A program made the translations under genes and the position numbers. A DNA stretch of 64,000 nt, taken from assembly GCF_902833225.1 (NCBI RefSeq), contig NZ_CADFEI010000006.1, positions 62,001-126,000 on the forward strand. The letters run 5' to 3'. This DNA comes from Burkholderia sp. BCC1644. Its GTDB lineage: Bacteria > Pseudomonadota > Gammaproteobacteria > Burkholderiales > Burkholderiaceae. The notes beneath the pieces are model-generated. The model did no database searches and had not been told where the DNA came from. It saw only the letters and a program-made list of their open reading frames with translations. Within the stretch, counting starts at the first letter, position 1. Every line of letters begins with the position of its first letter. Shown here in pieces: positions 1-8,047 of this stretch.

Positions 1-383
1 ACGGCATGCACGACGTTCACCCACACTTGCGCCGGCGTCAGCCGCCCGCCAGCGCGATGCAGCACGATCTCGGTCGCCCGTTCGACGAATTGCCGCTGCT
101 TGTCGGGCGCCGCGAGCGCCACGGCCGGCAGCTTCAGCTCGACGAACGCCGCGGGCTCCGCGCGGCCATGCACGAAGGTCCGGTTGCGCGGCAGCACGTT
201 GAGCGTGCCCACCACGTTCGGCGCCAGGAACCCGTTCCCGGTCAATCCTTCGACGTCCAGCAGCGCATCGGTCAGCTCGGCAAACACCGGCCCCTCGTCG
301 TCCGCCTTGAAAACCCCTTCGGATACTTTGACATCCTTCTCGGCTTGAAAGCCGGAAATTCCGGCAGCGCTCAAGCATGGCAT
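1..383 (-). CDS. tautomerase-like protein, 5' end replaced by IS sequence, runs off the window
   Basis: Reading leftwards from the IS right end, an open frame continues to the window edge. Its body (VSEGVFKADDEG, then LTDALLDVEG, FVHGRAEPAAFVELK and TPAQVWVNVVHAV) resembles tautomerase-superfamily proteins; the exact activity is not deduced. The native start lay at the insertion point: joining the flanks across the IS gives GGAGG, five bases, then TTG ATA GTA TCC. As it stands the frame is open back into the IS to an ATG at 383 that overlaps the tnpB stop codon (TAATG), adding about 19 IS-encoded residues. It may therefore be expressed as a fusion coupled to tnpB, or be dead. The 3' end is outside the window. 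Confidence 0.6.
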   Translation of the reverse strand, partial: MPCLSAAGISGFQAEKDVKVSEGVFKADDEGPVFAELTDALLDVEGLTGNGFLAPNVVGTLNVLPRNRTFVHGRAEPAAFVELKLPAVALAAPDKQRQFVERATEIVLHRAGGRLTPAQVWVNVVHA

Positions 384-480
384 TAGGCCACCCCTGAGTC
401 GCTTCGGTGGGTTCCTGCTGCTGGCGACCTTACTGCACCGCTCACTTCACAGGCGCAACGGGCGTGTCCCGCCCTGAGAA
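328..480 (-). ncRNA. presumed omega RNA (reRNA) of the TnpB element
   Basis: In this family the guide RNA comes from the 3' part of tnpB and the right end, and its guide continues into flanking DNA. Here the scaffold would end at AGGATGTCAA (position 328), after the 344-375 hairpin, and the guide would be the minus-strand sequence of 312-327 (AGTATCCGAAGGGGTT). Only the 3' boundary is well supported; the 5' boundary is arbitrary. Confidence 0.4.
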
Positions 481-1591
481 CATTAATCGCACCGACGACA
501 TCGGCGTGCTCCTTGACCCCGCACGCCACGCACTCGAACTGCGATCGCGTACGGCGATTGTCCGGCGAGACATGCCCGCAACACGGACAAGTACGGCTCG
601 TGTACCGCGGCGGCACGGCAATGAGCCAGCCGCCGTTCCACGCCAGCTTGTAGTCAAGTTGGCGACGGAACTCGAACCACCCCTGATCGAGGATCGCCTT
701 GTTCAAGCCAGCCTTGACCCGAACCTGCCTGCCCGGCTTCTCGATAGTGCCGGCCGCCGACCTGGACATACTCCGCACCTGCAAGTCCTCGATACACACC
801 ATCGCGTGGTTTTTGCTGATCGTGGTCGTGGCCTTGTGCAGGTAGTCGCGGCGAGCGTTACCGATCTGGGAATGAATCCGCTGTACACGTGCTTTCGCCT
901 TCCTCCAGTTGTTGCTGAATTTCAGCTTGCGGCTCATCGCCTGCTGCGCACGGCGCAGCGCGGCTTCGTGTCGCTTGAAACTGTTAAGCGGCGCGTAAAA
1001 CGTGCCGTTCGAGAGCGTAGCGAAACGCGCTACACCCATGTCGATACCAACTGCATCGCCGTGCGGAATCGGCGGCTCGACCTCGCGCTCGGTCTGAATC
1101 GACACATACCACTTGCCGCACAATTGGCTCACGGTGATGTTCTTCACCGTACCCAGTACATCCCGGCTGTTGCGATAGCGCAGCCAGCCGAGCTTGGGCA
1201 GGAACAGGCGGCTATTGGTCCGATCAAGCTTGACCTGCTTCGGGTCAGGATAGCGGAAGCTGTCGCTTTGCCCTTTCCTTTTGAAACGCGGAAAGTCGGT
1301 CCGTTTGGCGAAGAAGTTGGCATAGGCCCGCTCCAAATTCTTGAGCGACTGTTGCAGCGGGTGAACCGGAGCATCGGCCAGCCACGCAGTTTCATCACTG
1401 TTGCGCCATTCCGTGAGCAGCTTGCACAGCTCGGCATAGCCCAATTTTTTTTTGTCCTGCGCATGACGCTCCTTCTGCAACGCCAATGCCCGGTTGAACA
1501 CGAACCGGCACGAGCCTGCGAAGCGGTGCATTTGCCGCTCTTGCTGGCCGTTTGGGCGTAGCTCGATCTTGTAGGCTTGAAGTCGTTGCAT
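383..1591 (-). CDS. tnpB: TnpB RNA-guided nuclease of IS605 family, intact
   Basis: 402 residues from the ATG at 1591, where the conserved MQRLQAYKIELRPNGQQ start lies; an upstream in-frame ATG at 1639 would add 16 residues. N-terminal helix-turn-helix/wedge region, then a RuvC-like nuclease with its acidic residues present: D184 (GIDMG), E268 (CIEDL) and D364 (EHADVVGAINVL). A zinc finger (C335/C338, C354/C357) sits between the last two RuvC motifs. TnpB proteins cut DNA next to a TAM guided by an RNA made from the element's right end, which helps keep the element at its donor site. Nothing suggests inactivation. Confidence 0.92.
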   Translation of the reverse strand: MQRLQAYKIELRPNGQQERQMHRFAGSCRFVFNRALALQKERHAQDKKKLGYAELCKLLTEWRNSDETAWLADAPVHPLQQSLKNLERAYANFFAKRTDFPRFKRKGQSDSFRYPDPKQVKLDRTNSRLFLPKLGWLRYRNSRDVLGTVKNITVSQLCGKWYVSIQTEREVEPPIPHGDAVGIDMGVARFATLSNGTFYAPLNSFKRHEAALRRAQQAMSRKLKFSNNWRKAKARVQRIHSQIGNARRDYLHKATTTISKNHAMVCIEDLQVRSMSRSAAGTIEKPGRQVRVKAGLNKAILDQGWFEFRRQLDYKLAWNGGWLIAVPPRYTSRTCPCCGHVSPDNRRTRSQFECVACGVKEHADVVGAINVLRAGHARCACEVSGAVRSPAAGTHRSDSGVA

Positions 1592-1715
1592 GATCCAATC
1601 GTACCCATGTCTATGAGCGATGGCAGCAAGATCCGGCATGGACGGCTATGACGTCCGCACTATCCTCCCCCACCCTGAATCGCGACGCTTGTCGCGCACT
1701 AGGGCCAGTCATCAA

Positions 1716-1916
1716 AGTGTCCTCCGGGCTCGGCGACACGCCCGACGACGACCGCGCGACCGCGCGATCGCATTCCTCGCGCTGCTGTCGGGCGGCGTCA
1801 CGCTCGCGCGCGCGGTGCGCGATCCCGAACTGGCGCAGCGCATCGCCGATGCGGTCGGCCGCTACGCGGTCGTCATCGCCGAGCGTACGGACGTGAAGCC
1901 CGAGCAGCAGGCATGA
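1716..1916 (+). pseudogene. C-terminal remnant of a TetR-family regulator
   Basis: The last ~50 codons (AIAFLALLSGGVTLARAVRDP, then a segment ending VVIAERTD) match the C-terminal ligand-binding helices of TetR-type regulators. There is no DNA-binding domain. The frame just upstream (GLGDTPDDDRA) looks in register only if one base was lost near 1760, suggesting a frameshift as well as 5' truncation. Everything upstream is cut off by the IS element and the oppositely oriented tautomerase-like start, so most of the regulator was lost, perhaps before the IS arrived. Confidence 0.6.
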
Positions 1917-1938
1917 CGAGCAAGAGCGGCCAATAAAA

Positions 1939-1970
1939 AACCCCGATCCGCGTTGCCGCGGACCGGGGTT
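1939..1970 (-). terminator. intrinsic terminator of the efflux operon
   Basis: Stem of about 13 pairs (AACCCCG.TCCGCG with CGCGGA.CGGGGTT, loop ttgc). Read on the minus strand it is followed by a T-rich run (TTTTTTATTG). It lies ~50 bp after the stop of the outer-membrane efflux gene. Confidence 0.85.
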
Positions 1971-2020
1971 CGTCTCTTCGATCAGCTACCTGCCTGAACG
2001 GCCCTTGGCGGGCCGTTGCT

Positions 2021-3556
2021 TCAACGCGCGGCGACCTCCGCCTTGACGGCCGCCGCATCGCCGACCGCTGCCGGCGCCGCGCCCCACCCGCCGCCGAGCG
2101 CGCGGATCAGGTTGACGGTCGACACGGCCTGCGCGCCAGTGAGCTGGTTCGCCTGCAGTTGCGACTGCAGCACCGAGCGCTCGCTGTCGATCACGTCGAG
2201 ATAGGCGACTTCGCCTTCCTGGTACTGCGTGCGCGACAGCGTCGCCGCACGGCGCGACGCGTTGACGGCCGCGTCCTGTGCGCGGATCTGGTCGTCGAGC
2301 AGGCGCAGGTCGGAGAGATTGTCCTCGACCTCGCGGAACGCGACGAGCACCTGCTGCCGGTAGTTCGCGACCTGCTCGTCGTACTGCGCGCGCGCCTGCT
2401 GCACGCCGGCCGCACGGCGCCCGCCGTCGAACAGCGGCAGCGTCAGCGCGGTGCCCGCGAACGGCCCGAGCAGGAACGTGCGGCTCGACCACATGAACAG
2501 GCTGCCGAGCGTCGACGCTTCATAACCGAACGCCCCCGTGATATCGAGCTTCGGGAAGTACGCCGACTTCGCGAGGCCGATCCGCGCGTTCGCGGCCGCC
2601 ATGGCACGCTCGGCCGCCGACACGTCCGGACGGCGCTCGAGCAGCGCGGACGGCAGGCCCGGCGGAATCTTCACCGCGACCGGCACGATCGGCGTTTCCT
2701 TGAACCCGAAATCCGCCGGCGCCTTGCCGAGCAGGATCGCGAGCGCATGCTCGGACGCCGCACGCCGGCGCGCGACGCCGACCGCATCGGCCTGCGCGCT
2801 GGCCAGCTCGTTCTTCGCGCGCGACACGTCGAGCTCGCTGATGTCGCCCTCGTTGAAGCGGCGCTGCACGAGCTTCAATGCCTGGTCGCGCAGCTCCACC
2901 GTGCGGCGGTACAGGTCCTGGTCGGAATCGAGCTGGCGCAGTTCGAAGTAGTTCTGCGCGACGTCCGCCTGCAGCGCGAGCTGCACCGAACGGAACAGCG
3001 CTTCGCTCTGCGCCTGGTCCGCACGCGACGCTTCGACGTTGCGGCCGACACGGCCGAACAGGTCGGCCTCGTACGAGACCGTGCCCTGCGCGCGCCACAG
3101 CGTCGCGTTGGTCGGGCCCGTGCCCTGCGGCTGGAACTGCGAGGCCGACGACAACCCCTCGCGCGTCGGCCCGAACCCGGCGCCGACCTGCGGGAACCAT
3201 TGCGAACGCGCCGAACGTGTCGCCGCACGCGCTTCCTCGACCCGCGCGGCCGCGGCCTTCAGGTTCTGGTTCGCGGCGAGCGCCTGAGTCTCGAGCGAAT
3301 CGAGTACCGGGTCGCCGAACACCTTCCACCATTCGCCGCGATGTTCGCCGTCGGCCGGCTCGGCCGTCTTCCACGTGCCGGCCTGCTCGCCGGCGGCGAG
3401 CGTCGGCGCTTCCTTGAATGCGGCGGGCGCCGCGGCATCCGGACGCTTGTAGTCGGGGCCCACCGCGCACGCGGCGAGCAGCGTCGCGAGCAGGGTGCTC
3501 GCGGCCGCCACCTTCGCAAAGCGCATCAGGCCGTTCGTGTTGTGCAAGTCATTCAT
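2021..3556 (-). CDS. opcM: RND efflux outer-membrane lipoprotein, OpcM/OprM family
   Basis: About 511 residues. The N-terminus is a lipoprotein signal (hydrophobic stretch then LLAACAVGPDYKRP, acylated Cys), followed by two outer-membrane efflux repeats characteristic of NodT/OprM factors, giving the trimeric outer-membrane channel for the RND pump. Start chosen at MNDLHNTNG (3556), with AGGA upstream, rather than the longer frame overlapping ceoB. It lies 11 bp after the pump gene, last of a four-gene operon, and is followed by a terminator. The symbol rests on family plus the llpE-ceoA-ceoB-opcM order; in B. pseudomallei the counterpart is oprC of bpeEF-oprC. Confidence 0.9.
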   Translation of the reverse strand: MNDLHNTNGLMRFAKVAAASTLLATLLAACAVGPDYKRPDAAAPAAFKEAPTLAAGEQAGTWKTAEPADGEHRGEWWKVFGDPVLDSLETQALAANQNLKAAAARVEEARAATRSARSQWFPQVGAGFGPTREGLSSASQFQPQGTGPTNATLWRAQGTVSYEADLFGRVGRNVEASRADQAQSEALFRSVQLALQADVAQNYFELRQLDSDQDLYRRTVELRDQALKLVQRRFNEGDISELDVSRAKNELASAQADAVGVARRRAASEHALAILLGKAPADFGFKETPIVPVAVKIPPGLPSALLERRPDVSAAERAMAAANARIGLAKSAYFPKLDITGAFGYEASTLGSLFMWSSRTFLLGPFAGTALTLPLFDGGRRAAGVQQARAQYDEQVANYRQQVLVAFREVEDNLSDLRLLDDQIRAQDAAVNASRRAATLSRTQYQEGEVAYLDVIDSERSVLQSQLQANQLTGAQAVSTVNLIRALGGGWGAAPAAVGDAAAVKAEVAAR

Positions 3557-3566
3557 TTTCTTGTCC

Positions 3567-6500
3567 TCAAGCATCCGGAGCCGGCACGCCATAACCCGCC
3601 GAATCCTTGCCGGCAACATGGATCTTGCCGCCCGCGAGCGTGCGCAGCACGACGTAGAACACCGGTGTCAGCATCAGCCCGAACAGCGTCACGCCGAGCA
3701 TCCCGAAGAACACCGCGACACCCATCGCATGGCGCATTTCCGAGCCGGCCCCCGTCGACGTGACGAGCGGCACGACACCCATGATGAAGGCGATCGACGT
3801 CATCAGGATCGGGCGCAGCCGCAGCCGGCTCGCCTCGATCGCGGCCTCGAACGGCGTTCTGCCGTCGTGTTCGAGCTCGCGTGCGAATTCGACGATCAGG
3901 ATCGCGTTCTTCGCCGACAGCCCCACCAGCACCATCAAGCCGATCTGCGTGAAGATGTTGTTGTCGCCCTGCGTGAGCCACACGCCCGTCAGCGCCGACA
4001 GAATGCTCATCGGCACGATCAGGATCACCGCGAGCGGCAACGTCAGGCTTTCATACAGCGCCGCGAGCACGAGGAACACGAGCAGCACGCTGATCGGGAA
4101 CACATACATCGCCGAATCGCCCGCAAGAATCTGCTGGTACGTGAGGTCGGTCCACTCGAACCGCACGCCGCGCGGCAGCGTTTCATGCGCGATGCGCTCG
4201 ATCGCGGCCTGCGCCTGACCCGACGAGAAGCCCGGCGCCGGGCCGCCGTTGATGTCGGCCGCCGTGTAGCCGTTGTAGCGCACGACCATTTCCGGGCCGA
4301 ACGTCGGCGTCACCGTGACGAGCGACGACAGCGGCACCATCTCGCCCTTGTCGTTGCGCGTCTTCAGCTGCAGGATGTCGTCCGCGCGCTGGCGGAACGG
4401 CGCGTCGGCCTGCACGCGCACCTGGTACACACGCCCGAAGCGGTTGAAGTCGTTCACGTACAGCGAGCCGAGATACACCTGCATCGTGTTGAACACGTCG
4501 GTCACCGGCACGCCGAGCTGCTTCGCCTTCACGCGATCGAGGTCGACGTTGAGCTGCGGCACGTTGATCTGGTAGCTCGTGAACAGCGGGCCGAGTTCAG
4601 GCGCCTGCTGCGCACGCTTGATGAAATCGTTGGTCGCATCCGCGAGCCGCGCATAGCCGACCGCGCCGCGATCCTCGATCTGCATCTTGAACCCGCCGAG
4701 CGTACCGAGGCCCAGCACCGGCGGCGGCGGGAACACCGCGACGAACGAGTCCTTCATCGCGCCGTACTGCTGGTTCAGCGCACCCGCGATCGCGCCCGCC
4801 GACAACGCCTTGCCATGCCGCTCCGAGAACGGCTTCAGCGTGACGAACACGATGCCCGCGCTCGAGCTGTTGGTGAAGCCGTTCACCGACAGCCCCGGGA
4901 ACGCCACCGCGCTCTCGACGCCCGGCTGCTTCAGCGCGATCGAGCCCATGTCGCGGATCACCTTCTCGGTACGGTCGAGCGACGCACCGTTCGGCAGCTG
5001 CGCGAACGCGATCAGGTATTCCTTGTCCTGCGCGGGCACGAAGCCGCCCGGCACGACCTTCGACACGAGCACGGTCGCGCCCACCAGCACGAGGTACACG
5101 GCCAGCATCGCCGTCTTGCGCGACAGCACGCCGCGCACGCCGCGGCCGTAGTTCTCCGCGCCGCGATGGAACACCTTGTTGAAGCCGCGGAAGAACCCGC
5201 CGAGCACGCGGTTCATCACGCGCGTGAGCCAGTCTTCCTTCTCGCCATGCCCCTTCAGCAGGATCGCGGACAGCGCCGGCGACAGCGTCAGCGAGTTGAA
5301 CGCCGAGATCACCGTCGAGATCGCGATGGTCATCGCGAACTGCTTGTAGAACTGGCCGGTCAGGCCCGACATGAATGCCAGCGGCACGAACACGGCGACG
5401 AGCGTCAGCGCGATCGCGATGATCGGCCCGCTCACTTCCTGCATCGCCTTGTAGGTCGCCTGCCGCGCGTTCATCCCGCTCTCGATGTTCCGCTCGACGT
5501 TCTCGACGACCACGATCGCATCGTCGACCACGATCCCGATCGCGAGCACCATCCCGAACAGTGACAACGCGTTGATCGAATACCCGAACGCCAGCAGCAG
5601 CGAGAACGTGCCGATGATCGACACCGGCACCGCGATCAGCGGAATCAGCGACGCGCGCCAGGTCTGCAGGAACACGATCACGACGATCACGACCAGCGCG
5701 ATCGCTTCGAGCAGCGTGTGCACGACGGCCTTGATCGACGAGCGCACGAACTGCGTCGGGTCATAGACGATCTTGTAGTCGACGCCCGCCGGCATGTCCT
5801 GCTTCAGCTCGGCCATCGTCTTGCGCACTTCGTCCGAGATCTGCAGCGAGTTCGCGCCCGGCGACTGGTTGATCGCCATCGCGACGGCCGGCTTGTTGTC
5901 GAGCAGCGAGCGCAGCCCGTATTCGGATGCGTCGAGCTCGATCCGCGCGATGTCGCGCAGGCGCGTGACGCCGCCGTCCGGCGTCGTCTTCACGACGATG
6001 TCGCCGAATTCGTCTTCCGTCTGCAGACGGCCGCGCGCGTTCACCGACAGCTGCAGCGGCGTGCCGGGCAGCGACGGCGATGCGCCGATCACGCCGGCCG
6101 CGACCTGCACGTTCTGCTCGCGGATCGACTGCACGACGTCCTCGGCCGACAGCCCGCGCTGCGCGACCTTCTGCGGATCGAGCCACACGCGCATCGCGTA
6201 GTCGCCCGAACCCCACAGCTGCACCTGGCCGACGCCCTGGATCCGCGACAGGCGATCCTTCACGTTGATCAGCGCGTAGTTGCGCAGGTAGGTCATGTCG
6301 TAGCGGTTGTCCGGCGAGATCAGGTGGACCACCATCGTCAGCGTCGGCGAGCTCTTCACCGTCGTGATGCCGAGCCGCTGCACGTCTTCCGGCAAGCGCG
6401 GCAGCGCCTGGTTCACGCGGTTCTGCACGAGCTGCGTGGCCTTGTCCGGATCGGTGCCGAGCTTGAACGTGACGGTGATCGTCATGTTGCCGTCGCTGTT

Positions 6501-6752
6501 CGCCTGCGACTGCATGTAGAGCATGTCCTCGACGCCGTTGATCTGCTCTTCAAGCGGCGACGCGACCGTCTCGGCGATCACTTTCGGGTTCGCGCCCGGG
6601 TACTGCGCCTTCACGATCACGGAAGGCGGCACGACTTCCGGATATTCCGAAATCGGCAGCAGGAACATCGCGATCACCCCGCCGAGCAGGATGATCACCG
6701 ATAGGACTCCTGCGAAGATCGGCCGGTCGATAAAGAATTTTGAAATGTTCAT
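3567..6752 (-). CDS. ceoB: RND multidrug efflux inner-membrane pump, CeoB/BpeF type
   Basis: 1061 residues, full length for the HAE1 family. Begins MNISKFFIDRPIFAGVLS, has two large periplasmic loops and twelve predicted membrane helices. The proton-relay acidic pair is visible in TM4 (GIVVDDAIVVVENV, near residue 407) and the Lys in TM10 (GLSAKNAILIVEF). Drives export of amphiphilic drugs using the proton gradient, in complex with the adaptor upstream and the outer-membrane factor downstream. The known Burkholderia relatives act on chloramphenicol, trimethoprim and fluoroquinolones; substrates here are inferred from that relationship. Confidence 0.93.
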   Translation of the reverse strand: MNISKFFIDRPIFAGVLSVIILLGGVIAMFLLPISEYPEVVPPSVIVKAQYPGANPKVIAETVASPLEEQINGVEDMLYMQSQANSDGNMTITVTFKLGTDPDKATQLVQNRVNQALPRLPEDVQRLGITTVKSSPTLTMVVHLISPDNRYDMTYLRNYALINVKDRLSRIQGVGQVQLWGSGDYAMRVWLDPQKVAQRGLSAEDVVQSIREQNVQVAAGVIGASPSLPGTPLQLSVNARGRLQTEDEFGDIVVKTTPDGGVTRLRDIARIELDASEYGLRSLLDNKPAVAMAINQSPGANSLQISDEVRKTMAELKQDMPAGVDYKIVYDPTQFVRSSIKAVVHTLLEAIALVVIVVIVFLQTWRASLIPLIAVPVSIIGTFSLLLAFGYSINALSLFGMVLAIGIVVDDAIVVVENVERNIESGMNARQATYKAMQEVSGPIIAIALTLVAVFVPLAFMSGLTGQFYKQFAMTIAISTVISAFNSLTLSPALSAILLKGHGEKEDWLTRVMNRVLGGFFRGFNKVFHRGAENYGRGVRGVLSRKTAMLAVYLVLVGATVLVSKVVPGGFVPAQDKEYLIAFAQLPNGASLDRTEKVIRDMGSIALKQPGVESAVAFPGLSVNGFTNSSSAGIVFVTLKPFSERHGKALSAGAIAGALNQQYGAMKDSFVAVFPPPPVLGLGTLGGFKMQIEDRGAVGYARLADATNDFIKRAQQAPELGPLFTSYQINVPQLNVDLDRVKAKQLGVPVTDVFNTMQVYLGSLYVNDFNRFGRVYQVRVQADAPFRQRADDILQLKTRNDKGEMVPLSSLVTVTPTFGPEMVVRYNGYTAADINGGPAPGFSSGQAQAAIERIAHETLPRGVRFEWTDLTYQQILAGDSAMYVFPISVLLVFLVLAALYESLTLPLAVILIVPMSILSALTGVWLTQGDNNIFTQIGLMVLVGLSAKNAILIVEFARELEHDGRTPFEAAIEASRLRLRPILMTSIAFIMGVVPLVTSTGAGSEMRHAMGVAVFFGMLGVTLFGLMLTPVFYVVLRTLAGGKIHVAGKDSAGYGVPAPDA

Positions 6753-6797
6753 GTGTGGCTCTGTCTGGTTGAACGCGGATGCGAAGCGGCGGGCCGC

Positions 6798-8015
6798 TTA
6801 CGAATCCGCCTTCGCCGGTGCGGCCGGCTTCGCGTTGTTCGCGAGCGGCGCGGACGGCGCATCGCCGCCCGTCATCGGGACCATGTGCGGCTTCACCTGT
6901 TCGCCGGGGCGCACGCGCTGCGTACCGTTCACGACCACGCGGTCGCCTGCCGAAAGGCCGCTCACGATCACGCGCCGGTTGCCGTGCTGCATCCCCTGCT
7001 GCACTTCGCGGTACGACACACGGCCCTGCTGGTCGACGACGAACACGAACTTCTTGTCCTGGTCGGTGTTGATCGCCGCATCGTCGACGAGCAATGCGTC
7101 GTGCGGCGCGCTGCCGCCGACCTTCACGCGTGCGTACAGGCCTGGCACGAGCGCACCGTCCGCATTGTCGAAGCGTGCGCGCACGCGGATCGTGCCCGAC
7201 GACGTGTCGAGCCGGTTGTCGACCGAATCGATCTCGCCGCTGCGCGAGTAGCCGGTTTCGTTCGCGAGGCCGAGCTCGACCGGCACCTTGCGGCCGCTGC
7301 GCGCGCCGTTGATGTATTGCAGGTAGGTCTGTTCGTCCGCGTCGAACGAGGCGTAGATCGGCGACACCGACACCAGCGTGGTGAGCGGCGCGGCCGACGC
7401 GCCGGCCGACACGACGTTGCCGAGCGTGATTTCCGCGCGCGACACGCGGCCCGACACGGGCGCGGTGATCCGCGTATAGCCGAGGTTGATGCGCGCCGTT
7501 TCCAGCGCGGCGTCGGCGGCCTTCAGGTTCGCCGCCGCCTCGCGCGCCGCGTTCTGCTTCTCGTCGTAATCGCGCTTCGCGATCGCGTTGTCGCCGATCA
7601 GGCGCTGCGCGCGCTGCCAGTCCGTCTGCGCATAGCCGTTGCGCGCCTGCGCGGCGGCAAGCTGGGCGGCCGCGCGGTCGGTTTCGGCCTGGTACGGGCG
7701 CGGATCGATCACGAACAGCACGTCGCCTTTCTTCACGAGCGCGCCGTCCTTGAAATTCACCGCGACGATCGTGCCCGATACCTGCGGGCGCACGTCGACT
7801 TTCTCGACCGCTTCGAGGCGGCCCGAATAACTTTGCCAGTCGGTCACGGTCTGCGGCACGACGGTCGCGACGTCGACTTCAGGCAGCGGCGCGGCCGATT
7901 TCTCGGGCGCGTTTGCGTTGACGCGCATCGCGCCGAACGTGCCGAGGCCGACGACGGCGAGCGTCACGATCGCCGCGGTGGCGATTCGCGAGCGGGAGGT
8001 GCGTAGGATGGCCAT
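6798..8015 (-). CDS. ceoA: RND efflux periplasmic adaptor, CeoA/BpeE type
   Basis: 405 residues starting MAILRTSRSR at 8015, preceded by GGAGATC. N-terminal membrane anchor (IATAAIVTLAVVGLG), then a biotinyl-lipoyl-like half motif (VDVRPQVSGTIVAVNF), a long alpha-helical hairpin rich in Ala/Gln (residues ~100-170), the second lipoyl half (RITAPVSGRVSRAEI) and a beta-barrel domain. It bridges pump and outer-membrane channel in the periplasm. The frame is open further upstream into llpE but that extension has no adaptor features. Gap to ceoB 45 bp, so co-transcribed. Confidence 0.92.
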   Translation of the reverse strand: MAILRTSRSRIATAAIVTLAVVGLGTFGAMRVNANAPEKSAAPLPEVDVATVVPQTVTDWQSYSGRLEAVEKVDVRPQVSGTIVAVNFKDGALVKKGDVLFVIDPRPYQAETDRAAAQLAAAQARNGYAQTDWQRAQRLIGDNAIAKRDYDEKQNAAREAAANLKAADAALETARINLGYTRITAPVSGRVSRAEITLGNVVSAGASAAPLTTLVSVSPIYASFDADEQTYLQYINGARSGRKVPVELGLANETGYSRSGEIDSVDNRLDTSSGTIRVRARFDNADGALVPGLYARVKVGGSAPHDALLVDDAAINTDQDKKFVFVVDQQGRVSYREVQQGMQHGNRRVIVSGLSAGDRVVVNGTQRVRPGEQVKPHMVPMTGGDAPSAPLANNAKPAAPAKADS

Positions 8016-8047
8016 GTGGATCTCCAGTAAACGTGGATTGGTTTTGG

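Larger units (their letters stand above)
328..1710 (-). mobile_element. IS605-family (IS1341-like, tnpB-only) element
   Basis: About 1.38 kb. The right end (low coordinates) has a hairpin, stem CTTGA/TCAAG at 344-348 and 371-375 with an inner GCCGGAA/TTCCGGC, and finishes on the minus strand with AGGATGTCAA, like the TCAA right cleavage site of this family. The left end has a hairpin at 1681-1696 (CGCGAC-gctt-GTCGCG), and the adjacent flank reads TTGAT on the minus strand, the target/TAM known for ISDra2. No target duplication and no terminal inverted repeats, as expected for single-strand transposition. No tnpA is present, so movement would need a TnpA in trans. Boundaries are inferred to within a few bases. 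Confidence 0.8.

Noticed and set aside
407-1561. Long plus-strand frame across tnpB
   Set aside because: It is the reverse frame of a GC-rich gene; the encoded protein has no family features, whereas the minus strand encodes clear TnpB motifs.
2159-3763. Arg-rich long plus-strand frames opposite the efflux genes
   Set aside because: Composition and position show they are shadows of opcM and ceoB.
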